NCBI GenBank assembly: GCA_009780445.1
Contig: WRAA01000001.1
Coordinates: forward strand, 1 to 38,157
Direction: 5' to 3'
From: Defluviitaleaceae bacterium
Lineage (GTDB): Bacteria; Bacillota; Clostridia; Lachnospirales; WRAA01
Length of the DNA stretch: 38,157 nucleotides
Positions within the stretch are counted from its first letter, which is position 1, and each line of letters begins with the position of its first letter. The notes under the pieces were generated by a model. The model searched no databases, was not told the DNA's origin, and saw only the letters and a program-made list of their open reading frames with translations. A program made the translations under genes and the position numbers. Shown one piece after another: positions 1 to 7,397 of this stretch.

Positions 1-522
1 GGATCTGCCCCATCTGGGCCTCCAGCGCCGCAGGTAACCCTTGGCCGATGTGGGCGGCGTGTCGCGGCCGTCCAAGAAGGCGTGTACGTACACCTTCGTA
101 AGCCCCTGACGCTTCGCAAGCTCCAGCAGGGCATACAGGTGTGTGATATGGCTGTGTACGCCGCCGTCGGACACAAGGCCGAAGAGGTGCAGCGCGCTGT
201 CCTTGGCCTTGCAGTTTGCCGCGGCCGCAAGGAAGGCCTCGTTGTCGAAGAAGTCTCCGTCCTCGATAGACTTGGTGATGCGCGTCAGCTCCTGGTACAC
301 CACGCGCCCCGCGCCGATGTTAAGATGCCCGACCTCGGAGTTGCCCATCTGCCCGTCCGGCAGGCCGACGGACAGGCCGGAGGCCTCGCCAAGCACATAT
401 GGGCAGTCCTTCATAAGCCCGTCCAGCACGGGCGTTTGCGCCATGTCTATGGCGTTGTTGTCTGTTTCATCCGTTATTCCGTAGCCGTCCAGCACGACCA
501 GGACGGTTGTAGTTTTGTCCAT
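1..522 (-). CDS. gpmI: 2,3-bisphosphoglycerate-independent phosphoglycerate mutase, N-terminal part (cut by window edge, apparent frameshift)
   Basis: This gene encodes the cytosolic Mn-dependent mutase that interconverts 3- and 2-phosphoglycerate in glycolysis. The reverse-strand reading starts at ATG 522 with VLVVLDGYG and includes PDGQMGNSEVGHLNIGAGR, which carries the phospho-acceptor Ser of the family, then VSDGGVHSH and FLDGRDTPPTSAKGYL. The AGAGGTG ribosome site overlaps the tpiA stop codon, so gpmI is the third gene of the pgk-tpiA-gpmI operon. After GYL the reading frame becomes RRWRPRWG, which does not fit the family. One frame over it reads LPAALEAQMGQI, which does. A single missing base near position 31 explains this. 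Only about a third of the usual ~510 residues lies inside the window. Identity is certain; the frameshift could be a sequence error near a contig end or a real mutation. Confidence 0.9.
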   Translation of the reverse strand, partial: MDKTTTVLVVLDGYGITDETDNNAIDMAQTPVLDGLMKDCPYVLGEASGLSVGLPDGQMGNSEVGHLNIGAGRVVYQELTRITKSIEDGDFFDNEAFLAAAANCKAKDSALHLFGLVSDGGVHSHITHLYALLELAKRQGLTKVYVHAFLDGRDTPPTSAKGYLRRWRPRWGRS

Positions 523-530
523 ACGCACCT

Positions 531-1280
531 CTAGCCGTTATATTTAACGATCTGCTCAAATTCCGGCTTGAGCGACGCGCCGCCAACGAGACCGCCGTCG
601 ATGTTGGGCATGTTGAACAGCTCCGCGGCGTTGCCGCCGTTTACAGAGCCGCCGTATTGTACGCGGATGCTTGCCGCAGTGTCTGCCGAATATATTTCGG
701 CAAGCACTTGGCGCACGGCCGCGCAGACTTCCTCGGCCTGCTGTGCGGTGGCGGTCTTGCCCGTGCCTATGGCCCAGATCGGCTCGTAGGCCACGACGCA
801 CTTCGCCGCGTCAGCCGCGGAAATTTCAAGGAAGGCTATGCGCACCTGTTGGCGCACAAAGTCTATGGTGATGCCCTGTTCGCGCTGTGTAAGGGTTTCG
901 CCGCAGCAGATTATCGGCACAAGCCCTTCGGCCAGAGCCTTGAGCGCCTTCTTGTTTACGCCTTCGTCGGTTTCGGCGAAGTATTCGCGGCGTTCGGAAT
1001 GGCCGATCACAACATAGCGCACTCCCAAGGAGGCAAGCATCTTGGCCGAGATCTCGCCGGTGTAGGCCCCGCTGTCCTCGAAGTGCATGTTCTGCGCGCC
1101 CACGGCAATGTGCGTGCCGGCCACGGCCTCCAGCACCGGGGCAAGGCTCACGGCGGGTACGCACAGCACAACGTCGGCTGTATCCGTGTTGATCTTGTTC
1201 TTGATGCCGTTTGCGAAGCTCACGGCTTCGGCCGGGGTGAGGTTCATCTTCCAGTTGCCGGCGATAATCTTCCTGCGCAT
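531..1280 (-). CDS. tpiA: Triosephosphate isomerase
   Basis: This is the cytosolic glycolytic enzyme interconverting dihydroxyacetone phosphate and glyceraldehyde 3-phosphate. Its 249 residues are the normal length for the TIM-barrel family. Visible motifs are the N-terminal NWKMN with the substrate-binding Asn and Lys, GHSERR with the electrophilic His, AYEPIWAIGTGKTA with the catalytic Glu and the flexible loop, and the phosphate-binding segments YGGSV and GLVGGASL. The start ATG overlaps the pgk stop as TAATG, so translation is probably coupled to pgk. gpmI follows eight bases after the stop. The operon order pgk-tpiA-gpmI is common in Bacillota. No gapA precedes pgk, because a promoter and a divergent gene lie there. 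Confidence 0.97.
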   Translation of the reverse strand: MRRKIIAGNWKMNLTPAEAVSFANGIKNKINTDTADVVLCVPAVSLAPVLEAVAGTHIAVGAQNMHFEDSGAYTGEISAKMLASLGVRYVVIGHSERREYFAETDEGVNKKALKALAEGLVPIICCGETLTQREQGITIDFVRQQVRIAFLEISAADAAKCVVAYEPIWAIGTGKTATAQQAEEVCAAVRQVLAEIYSADTAASIRVQYGGSVNGGNAAELFNMPNIDGGLVGGASLKPEFEQIVKYNG

Positions 1281-2470
1281 TATTTGTCCTCCACGGCGGC
1301 TACGCCCGGCAGGACAATACCCTCCAGGAACTCCAGCGACGCGCCGCCGCCTGTGGAGATGTGGCTCATTTTGTCGGCGAAGCCGAGCTGGTGTACGGCC
1401 GCCGCGGAATCGCCGCCGCCGATGACGCTCATGCCGTCGATCTCCGAGAGAGCCTGCGCCACGGCGATGGTGCCCTTGTTGAAGTTGTCCATCTCGAACA
1501 CGCCCATGGGGCCGTTCCAGATGACGGTCTTTGCACCCTTGATAGCTTCGGCGAAGATCGCGGAGGTTTTCGCGCCGATGTCAAGGCCCAGCCAGCCGTC
1601 CTCGATGCTGTCGCAGTCCACTGTCTTGAAGTTTGCGTCGTTGCTGAACTTGTCGGCCACGATGGTGTCTACGGGAAGCAGGAGGTTCACGCCCTTGGCC
1701 TTGGCCTTATCCATCATTTCGCGGGCGTAGTCGAGCTTGTCCTCTTCCAGGAGTGAGTTGCCCACGCCGTGGCCCATGGCCTTTACAAAGGTGTAGGCCA
1801 TGCCGCCGCCGATGATCAGGGTGTCCACCTTTTCCAGCAAGTTGTTGATCACGTTTATTTTGTCGGAAACCTTCGCGCCGCCCAGTATGGCTACGAAGGG
1901 GCGCTCGGGGTTGTTGACGGCGTTGCCGAGGTACTTAATTTCGCTCTGCATAAGGTAGCCCACGGCGGATTCCTTCACGAACTGCGTCACGCCTACGGTG
2001 GAGCAGTGTGCGCGGTGGCTGGAGCCGAAGGCGTCGTCCACATAGATATCCGCCAGGGAGGCGAGATCCTTGGAGAAGGCTTCGCCGTTTTTTGTCTCTT
2101 CCTTGCGGAAGCGTGTGTTCTCGAGCAGCACAACATCGCCGTCCTGCATGTTCGCGACGGCCTTGCGCGCGTTGTCGCCGACCACGGTGTCGTCGGCGGC
2201 GAATGTCACGGGTTTGCCCAGCAGCTCCCCAAGGCGCACGGCCACGGGCGCCAGGGATGCCGACGGATCCGGCTCCTTAGGCTTGCCCAGATGGGAACAC
2301 AGGATGACCCTGCCGCCGTCGGCCGCCAGCTTCTTGATAGTAGGCAACGCGCCCACGATACGGGCGTCGGAGGTGATCTTGCCGTCCTTCATAGGCACGT
2401 TAAAATCACAGCGCACCAGCACGTTCTTGCCAGATACGTGAAGATCGTCCACAGTTTTCTTGTTCAGCAT
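1280..2470 (-). CDS. pgk: Phosphoglycerate kinase
   Basis: This is the cytosolic glycolytic enzyme that transfers the acyl phosphate of 1,3-bisphosphoglycerate to ADP. Its 396 residues match the usual ~395-400. The N-terminal domain shows VRCDFNVPMKDG, the family signature with substrate-binding Arg and Asn, then LCSHLGKPK and ENTRFRKEE. The hinge and nucleotide domain show GGAKVSDKINVINNLL, WNGPMGVFE and the C-terminal GGGDSAAAV and STGGGASLEFLEG. It is the first gene of its operon, driven by a well-formed sigma-A-like promoter (2503-2531). An AGGGAG ribosome site precedes the ATG. Its stop overlaps the tpiA start. Confidence 0.98.
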   Translation of the reverse strand: MLNKKTVDDLHVSGKNVLVRCDFNVPMKDGKITSDARIVGALPTIKKLAADGGRVILCSHLGKPKEPDPSASLAPVAVRLGELLGKPVTFAADDTVVGDNARKAVANMQDGDVVLLENTRFRKEETKNGEAFSKDLASLADIYVDDAFGSSHRAHCSTVGVTQFVKESAVGYLMQSEIKYLGNAVNNPERPFVAILGGAKVSDKINVINNLLEKVDTLIIGGGMAYTFVKAMGHGVGNSLLEEDKLDYAREMMDKAKAKGVNLLLPVDTIVADKFSNDANFKTVDCDSIEDGWLGLDIGAKTSAIFAEAIKGAKTVIWNGPMGVFEMDNFNKGTIAVAQALSEIDGMSVIGGGDSAAAVHQLGFADKMSHISTGGGASLEFLEGIVLPGVAAVEDK

Positions 2471-2502
2471 TGCAGTTCTCCCTTCTATACATCATTGGGA
2501 AT

Positions 2503-2531
2503 ATTCTACCACCTTGCTATGGATTACGCAA
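2503..2531 (-). promoter_or_regulatory. Sigma-A-type promoter for pgk-tpiA-gpmI
   Basis: On the minus strand, TTGCGT (2531-2526) is followed by a 17-base spacer and TAGAAT (2508-2503). This places transcription start near 2495, about 25 bases before the pgk ATG. Both hexamers and the spacing fit the housekeeping consensus. Confidence 0.75.
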
Positions 2532-2547
2532 GGGCAAATGAATAATG

Positions 2548-2576
2548 TTGAAAAGTTATCGGCGATGTGATACCCT
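2548..2576 (+). promoter_or_regulatory. Possible promoter for the PHP-domain gene
   Basis: TTGAAA (2548-2553), a 17-base spacer and TACCCT (2571-2576) lie divergent from the pgk promoter. The -35 is good and the -10 is weak. A start near 2583 would exclude the ATG at 2545 and leave the TTG at 2611 as the translation start. Confidence 0.4.
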
Positions 2577-2610
2577 AGTAAACATAAGATATGATTTAGG
2601 AGTGACTGAC

Positions 2611-3501
2611 TTGATAAAGACGGACCACCACATGCATACGAACGCCTCGGGGGACAGCCCCGCCGATATGGAGGACATGATACGCCAGGCCGTAAGCCTT
2701 GGCCTTGACGAGATATGCATAACAGACCACGTGGACTTTCCGCCTGTGGAGGACATACGCCACTGGCCTGTTATAAGCGGCGCGGGTGTGTCGTCGCAGC
2801 TGGAGTGGGCGCGGATTCTCGAGGACGGGGAGACCTGTGAGATCGTGAGAATCCCCTTCGATGAATACGTCGCCAACTACCAACGCCTTGCCGAAGCCTA
2901 CAAGGATCGCATCACGGTGAAGCTGGGCTGTGAGATCGGCATAAGTTACCACTGCCGCCAAGCCATCCACGCCCACTTGGCCAAGTACCCCTTCGACTTC
3001 GTGATAGGCTCCCAGCACACGGTGGACCGCTTCGACATCTGCGGCAACCGCGAGACGTTCTTTATCGGCAAGACGAAGCACGAGGCCTACACGGCGCATC
3101 TGGAAGAGATGGCGGATAACGTGCGCAGCTACGACTGCTTCGACGTGCTGGGGCATATGGACTACATCATCCGCTATGTGCCGTACCAAGACCGCCAGAT
3201 GCATGTGACCGAATTCGCGGATCTGCTGGACGGCATATTCACGACCTTGGTACACAAGGGCAAGGGTTTAGAGCTTAACACGTCCGGCCTGCGATACAAG
3301 CTGGGTCAGGCGCACCCGCACATCGACATACTGCGCAGGTACCGCGCTCTGGGCGGCGAAATAATCACCGTAGGTTCGGACGCGCACAGGCCTAACGATC
3401 TTGCCGCATACATGCGCGAAGCGGAAGAGATTTTGCGCGAAGCGGGCTTTAAGGCGTACTGCAAGTTTAACGCGCGTGTGCCGATATTTATTGACCTGTA
3501 A
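2611..3501 (+). CDS. PHP-domain phosphoesterase, histidinol-phosphatase (HisJ/HisK) type
   Basis: This encodes a polymerase-and-histidinol-phosphatase (PHP) family metal-dependent hydrolase of 296 residues. Metal-binding motifs appear in the expected order: DHHMHT near the start, ITDHVDFP at about residue 45, IGSQH in the middle, GHMDYIIRY, and the C-terminal GSDAHRP. This pattern fits the HisJ/HisK type that removes phosphate from L-histidinol phosphate. No other his gene is nearby, so another phosphoester substrate is possible. I chose TTG 2611 because AGGAG lies eight bases upstream (2598-2602). The upstream ATG at 2545 has no ribosome site and lies in the putative promoter. The gene ends one base from the convergent stop of the next gene. 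Confidence 0.8.
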   Translation: MIKTDHHMHTNASGDSPADMEDMIRQAVSLGLDEICITDHVDFPPVEDIRHWPVISGAGVSSQLEWARILEDGETCEIVRIPFDEYVANYQRLAEAYKDRITVKLGCEIGISYHCRQAIHAHLAKYPFDFVIGSQHTVDRFDICGNRETFFIGKTKHEAYTAHLEEMADNVRSYDCFDVLGHMDYIIRYVPYQDRQMHVTEFADLLDGIFTTLVHKGKGLELNTSGLRYKLGQAHPHIDILRRYRALGGEIITVGSDAHRPNDLAAYMREAEEILREAGFKAYCKFNARVPIFIDL

Positions 3502-3502
3502 G

Positions 3503-4387
3503 TTAGATACTGTAGTTGGAAAGCTTTTCGTAGACCTTCAGCACGGCCTGGGTGCCCAGGCGGCCGCCGTCCTCTTCGGCTTGCAGGGCGCGGAGGAACT
3601 GGAGGGAGAGCGCGACGCAGGGCGAGGCCAGCCTGTGGGAGTTCTGCGCGTCCTGCACAATGCCGAGATCCTTCACGGCCAGGTCTGTGAAGAAACCGGG
3701 CGAGAAATCCCGCTTGACCATCTTGGTGCCGTTGAGGGTCAGTTGTGCGGACGCGCCCGCGCCGCCGGAGACAACTTCCACAAGGGCGTCCAGATCCAGC
3801 CCTTCCTTCGAGCCGAGCATCAGCCCTTCGGCAACGCCCATCATGCAGGCCAGAACCATCACTTGGTTGGCCATCTTGGTGGCCTGACCCGCGCCGGACG
3901 GCCCCATGTAGGTTATCTTGGTACCCATGGTTCGGAACACGGGTACACAGCGTTCAAAGGCCGCCTTGTCGCCGCCGACCATGATGCTGAGCTTGGCGTT
4001 TATCGCGCCGATGTCGCCGCCGCTCACGGGCGCATCGAGCATCACCGCGCCAAGTTCGGCTATGCGTGCCGAAAAGCCGCGGGTTGCCTCGGCGGAGATC
4101 GTGCTCATGTCCACCACGACCTTGCCGGCGGAAAGCCCCTGCGCCAGACCGTCCTTGCCGAACAGCACGTTCTCCACATCAGGCGTGTCGCTGACGATGG
4201 TGATGATGATGTCGCAGGCCTTGGCCACTTCCGCCGGAGTGGAGGCGACAACCGCGCCGCCCTTCTCAAGCTCCGCCGCCTTGCCGCCGCTGCGGTTGTA
4301 GACGTGCATCGGGTAGCCCGCTTGAAGGATGTGGCCGGCCATTGGCCTGCCCATGATTCCCAGTCCGATAAAACCTATTCGTTCCAT
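3503..4387 (-). CDS. NAD(P)-dependent beta-hydroxyacid dehydrogenase (tartronate semialdehyde reductase / 3-hydroxyisobutyrate dehydrogenase family)
   Basis: This 294-residue cytosolic oxidoreductase begins MERIGFIGLGIMGRPMAGH, the family signature with the Rossmann GxGxxG loop. VVDMSTIS and DAPVSGGDIGA follow mid-chain as the substrate loop. GAGQATKMANQVMV near residue 170 carries the catalytic Lys and Asn. The closest known specificities are 2-hydroxy-3-oxopropionate reductase (GarR/GlxR) and 3-hydroxyisobutyrate dehydrogenase, which cannot be separated by eye. An open frame extends upstream to 4582, but ATG 4387 follows a GGGGG ribosome site and is where family homology begins. It lies 13 bases after the pseudouridine synthase and is probably the last gene of that operon. 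Its stop is one base from that of the convergent PHP gene. Confidence 0.85.
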   Translation of the reverse strand: MERIGFIGLGIMGRPMAGHILQAGYPMHVYNRSGGKAAELEKGGAVVASTPAEVAKACDIIITIVSDTPDVENVLFGKDGLAQGLSAGKVVVDMSTISAEATRGFSARIAELGAVMLDAPVSGGDIGAINAKLSIMVGGDKAAFERCVPVFRTMGTKITYMGPSGAGQATKMANQVMVLACMMGVAEGLMLGSKEGLDLDALVEVVSGGAGASAQLTLNGTKMVKRDFSPGFFTDLAVKDLGIVQDAQNSHRLASPCVALSLQFLRALQAEEDGGRLGTQAVLKVYEKLSNYSI

Positions 4388-4400
4388 GTGTACCCCCTGA

Positions 4401-5336
4401 TTATATGTTTGAGTTGTGAAGCTTCGTAAGCAAGCTCCTGAAATAAACCGGCATCTGCGCGGTGAACTCCATGTACGTGCCGGTGTGCGGATGGGTGAAG
4501 CCCAGCACTTCGGCGTGCAGGATCTGCCCGCTTGCCGGCGGCTGATAGGCCGGTCTTGCAGGGCCGTATACTTCGTCGCCAAGGATCGGGTGGCCGATAG
4601 AGGCCATGTGTACGCGTATCTGGTGTGTGCGCCCGGTCTCGAGCCTAAGGCGCAGGAGGCAGCATCTTACGGGACGCTCGAAGCGTTCCGTTACCTCGTA
4701 GTGGGTGACTGCTCTGCGGCCGTGTTGTACCACGGCCATTTTCTTGCGGTGAACCGGGTGGCGGCCTATGGCGCGGTTGATACTTCCGCTGTCCGCGCCG
4801 ATTCGCCCCGCCGCCAGGGCGATGTATTCGCGCCGCATACTGTGGGCGGAAAGCTGGGCGGACAGCGCGTGGTGTGCCGCGTCGTTCTTGGCAACCACAA
4901 GCAGGCCGGACGTGTCCTTGTCGATACGGTGTACTATGCCCGGGCGGTATTCGCCGTTGATGACGGGAAGGTTGCCGCCAAGGCGGTGCAGCAGGGCGTG
5001 TACCAACGTGCCGCCCGTGTGGCCGGGCGCGGGATGCACGACCATGCCCTTAGGCTTGTCCACCACCAGCACGTGGCCGTCCTCGTACACGATGTCCAGC
5101 GGGATGTCCTCCGGCACCGGGCCGACCTCTTCGGGTTCGTTAAAGCGTATGCTTACGGTGTCGCCCGGGGCGATCAAGCGGCCGGGCTTTGCGGCAAGGC
5201 CGTTCACAAGTATGCCGCCGCCGCGCAGCAGGCTCTGGACGCGGGTGCGCGAAAGGCCAAACTGCGCCGCGGCCGCGGAGTCCAGCCTCTTGCCCGCAAA
5301 CGGGTCGTCCGCCTCCGCCGTAAATTGGCTATTCAT
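4401..5336 (-). CDS. RluA/RluD-family pseudouridine synthase
   Basis: This encodes a 311-residue enzyme isomerising uridine to pseudouridine, most often in 23S rRNA (RluD/YlyB type). An N-terminal S4 RNA-binding domain spans about residues 14-75 (RLDSAAAAQFGLSRTRVQSL, then GGGILVNG). The catalytic domain shows VVDKPKGMVVHPAPGH and then GIVHRIDKDTSGLLVVAKN, where the Asp after HRI-D-K is the catalytic residue. RTHQIRVHMASIGHPILGDEVYG follows. The start codon overlaps the last eight bases of lspA. The lspA-then-RluD-type order is widespread in Bacillota (for example B. subtilis lspA-ylyB), supporting YlyB/RluD-like assignment. The exact target uridines cannot be read from the sequence. Confidence 0.92.
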   Translation of the reverse strand: MNSQFTAEADDPFAGKRLDSAAAAQFGLSRTRVQSLLRGGGILVNGLAAKPGRLIAPGDTVSIRFNEPEEVGPVPEDIPLDIVYEDGHVLVVDKPKGMVVHPAPGHTGGTLVHALLHRLGGNLPVINGEYRPGIVHRIDKDTSGLLVVAKNDAAHHALSAQLSAHSMRREYIALAAGRIGADSGSINRAIGRHPVHRKKMAVVQHGRRAVTHYEVTERFERPVRCCLLRLRLETGRTHQIRVHMASIGHPILGDEVYGPARPAYQPPASGQILHAEVLGFTHPHTGTYMEFTAQMPVYFRSLLTKLHNSNI

Positions 5337-5865
5337 GTTCGGAAACCGCCGGCGCGGCCGGTTTAGATTCCGCCGGTTTCGATTCCGCCGGTTCCTTCGA
5401 GACCGGTTCGTCCTTGATCACGAAGATCAGCAGAGCCGAAAGCACGGCCGTACCCACGACCAGGAAGACATCAGCAAGGTTGAACACCGGGAAGTTGATG
5501 AAGGTGACGTGCAGGAAGTCCACCACATAACCTTTCATCAGCCTGTCGATAAAGTTGCCCAGCGCGCCGCCGCAGATCAGCACAAGCGTAAGCCGCACCC
5601 ACGAATATTCACGCGTGTGCGGCAGTTTTACGAAGTAGTAGGCCAGGGCGGCCACCACCGCGACAGTGACGGCCACAAAGAACCACCTTCCTCCGCTGAA
5701 CAGCCCGAAGGCCGCGCCGTCGTTAGTGGCATAGGTGAGGTGGAACACGCCCGGCACAAGGGCAAGGCTGCCCACAGGCCGCAGATAGTTCACGGCCGCC
5801 AGCTTCGTGGCCTGATCCATTATAACCAACAGCGCGACATAGGCCAGCGCGAGATACTTGTTCAT
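5329..5865 (-). CDS. lspA: Lipoprotein signal peptidase (signal peptidase II)
   Basis: This is the integral membrane aspartyl protease that cleaves the signal peptide of prolipoproteins after lipidation. Its 178 residues contain about four hydrophobic segments: residues 4-22, a segment near 65-80, one near 95-110 and one near 135-150. Conserved motifs are NDGAAFGLF, GGALGNFIDRL with a catalytic Asp, and FNLADVFLVVG with the second catalytic Asp. Unusually, the C-terminus has a hydrophilic Pro/Glu/Ser/Lys tail with repeated PAESK units, matched by a short tandem DNA repeat around 5360-5395. The tail looks dispensable for catalysis. The gene follows the CNNM protein by ten bases and overlaps the pseudouridine synthase start. 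Confidence 0.95.
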   Translation of the reverse strand: MNKYLALAYVALLVIMDQATKLAAVNYLRPVGSLALVPGVFHLTYATNDGAAFGLFSGGRWFFVAVTVAVVAALAYYFVKLPHTREYSWVRLTLVLICGGALGNFIDRLMKGYVVDFLHVTFINFPVFNLADVFLVVGTAVLSALLIFVIKDEPVSKEPAESKPAESKPAAPAVSEHE

Positions 5866-5875
5866 GTTATCATTC

Positions 5876-7159
5876 CTAATCCTCTGTAACTTGCTGCGTG
5901 ACGACCACGCGGGATATCAGCTTTTCCTGTATTTGCGTTATGCGGAAGTGCAGGCCGCCGTACTCGATCTCCGGCGTTTCGTCCTCTTCGGGGAAGCGGC
6001 CCAGCTGGCCGATGAGGAAGCCGCCCAGAGTGTCGTAGTCGTCCTCGGGAAACTCCACGCCAAGCTCCATTTCGTCCAGGAACTCCGACACATCCTTCAG
6101 CATTGCCGTGCCGTCTATGGCGAAGGTTCCGTCGTCCTGGCGCGATATCGCGGGCGCCTCCTGTTCGTCGTGTTCGTCCAGGATGGAGCCCATTATTTCC
6201 TCCACGAGATCCTCCATCGTCACAAGCCCCACGGTTCCGCCGTATTCGTCAACAACTATGGCCATGTGAACCTGCTTGCCCTTCATCTCCATGAAGAGGT
6301 CGTCCAGCTTCTTGGAGGACGGCACGAAGTAGGCCTCGCGCAGCATATTCCGTATGCTGAAGCCGTCCAGCGTGCGGTTGTGCAGCACATGCCCCAGGAT
6401 GTCCTTCGTGTGCAGCAGGCCAAGGATGTTGTCGAGATTGTCCTCGTACACGGGTATGCGTGTGAACTTTTCCTCGGTAATAAACGGGGCGATCTCCTCG
6501 ATGGATGAATCTATCTCTATCGCGCTGATGTGGGTGCGGTGTACGGAGAGATCCTCGGCGGTCTTGGTGCTGAAGTCGAACACGTTGTGGATCATTGTGC
6601 GCTCCGCTATGTCTATCGCGCCGGCTTCGGAGGCTTCGTCGGCCAGAGTGCGGATCTCTTCCTCCACATAGTCCTCGCCGTCCTCCTTGCGCCGTATGCG
6701 CACGGCAAGCCGCAGGATCGCGTTGACCAGCACGGAGAACACCGCCGCCGCCGGGTATATCAGCCACGCCAGCAGGCTCATGGGCTTGATAAGGTCGTAG
6801 GCGGTCTTGGTGGCGTACAGCTGGGCGAAACGCTTCGCGAATATGGCGGCGGGTATCAGCAACAGAACAAGAGCCGCCCCGGCGGCCGCAAAAAAGTTGA
6901 CGTCCTCCGCGATGCCGCCGGCCAGGTACAGCACAGAGCCAATAACGCCAAGCCCCACGGCGGACAGAGCCGTCTGCATGGCCGCCATAAAGACGTCGGG
7001 CGGGTCTGTGTGCTTGAGCAGAAGCTGCGCCCCGGCGTGGCCGCTTTCGGCGTCAGCCCTGACCTTGCTGCGGTTAAGATGCATCACCGCCGCTTCCATA
7101 AGGCACACAAAGGTATACAGAACCATCAGCAAAAGTATTACAATCATATTGCCTATCAA
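5876..7159 (-). CDS. CNNM-transmembrane/CBS-pair/CorC-domain protein (hemolysin C / magnesium efflux family)
   Basis: This 427-residue membrane protein belongs to the TlyC/YhdP/MpfA family, implicated in Mg2+ efflux; the old name hemolysin is not functional evidence. The N-terminal CNNM domain has hydrophobic segments near residues 3-20, 58-78, 88-106 and 125-148. A CBS pair follows at about residues 205-330, including TRIPVYEDNLDNILGLLHTKDIL and VDEYGGTVGLVTMEDLVEEIMG. A CorC_HlyC domain lies at about 345-425 (FAIDGTAMLKDVSEFL, DTLGGFLIGQLGRFPE). The start is probably TTG 7159 after a GGGGG ribosome site; an ATG twelve bases further in is the alternative. It is the first gene of the operon with lspA, the RluD-type gene and the dehydrogenase. 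Confidence 0.9.
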   Translation of the reverse strand: MIGNMIVILLLMVLYTFVCLMEAAVMHLNRSKVRADAESGHAGAQLLLKHTDPPDVFMAAMQTALSAVGLGVIGSVLYLAGGIAEDVNFFAAAGAALVLLLIPAAIFAKRFAQLYATKTAYDLIKPMSLLAWLIYPAAAVFSVLVNAILRLAVRIRRKEDGEDYVEEEIRTLADEASEAGAIDIAERTMIHNVFDFSTKTAEDLSVHRTHISAIEIDSSIEEIAPFITEEKFTRIPVYEDNLDNILGLLHTKDILGHVLHNRTLDGFSIRNMLREAYFVPSSKKLDDLFMEMKGKQVHMAIVVDEYGGTVGLVTMEDLVEEIMGSILDEHDEQEAPAISRQDDGTFAIDGTAMLKDVSEFLDEMELGVEFPEDDYDTLGGFLIGQLGRFPEEDETPEIEYGGLHFRITQIQEKLISRVVVTQQVTED

Positions 7160-7194
7160 AATGAGACTATCCCCCGTAATTTCAAATTAACCTA

Positions 7195-7223
7195 ATTATA
7201 CAATATCTTCATGCAAATTGAAA
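7195..7223 (-). promoter_or_regulatory. Probable promoter for the CNNM-lspA operon
   Basis: A perfect TATAAT lies at 7200-7195 on the minus strand, about 35 bases before the translation start. At 17-base spacing the -35 would be TTTCAA (7223-7218), which is a poor match. The mobile element begins only ten bases upstream of the -35 at 7234, so an insertion here could have changed expression. Confidence 0.5.
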
Positions 7224-7233
7224 GAAGTATTTA

Positions 7234-7397
7234 GGGCGTGTTTGAAAACCCGCTTCCGGCGGATTTTCAAGTGATTTTTTCGCTAGACTAGGAAGTGGCA
7301 AACGCCGCGAACCCTTGTGGTTCGCAAGTTTGACACTGACGACGTATGGCGGAAAAAGTACCGAAAATACGCCGGAATGGGGTTTTCAAACACGCCC
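7234..7397. mobile_element. 164-bp palindromic MITE-like element with 18-bp perfect terminal inverted repeats and TA duplication
   Basis: The left end GGGCGTGTTTGAAAACCC (7234-7251) is repeated exactly in inverted orientation at 7380-7397. TA dinucleotides flank both sides (7232-7233 and 7398-7399), as expected for a TA target duplication. Homology between the arms continues inward (TTCCGGCG, ATTTTC, a CAAAC block). The centre is a perfect 7-bp stem GCGAACC/GGTTCGC around a five-base loop (7307-7325), so the whole element can fold into one long hairpin. It has no coding capacity and must have been moved by a transposase in trans. A TA target suggests IS630/mariner or some IS5-group relatives; I cannot assign the family. 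The hairpin may also serve as a terminator for the chaperone operon. Confidence 0.8.

Noticed and set aside
657..1730. Long plus-strand ORFs antisense to tpiA, pgk and many other genes
   Set aside because: They are shadows of well-identified genes in a GC-rich sequence; no ribosome site or recognisable domain was seen in them.
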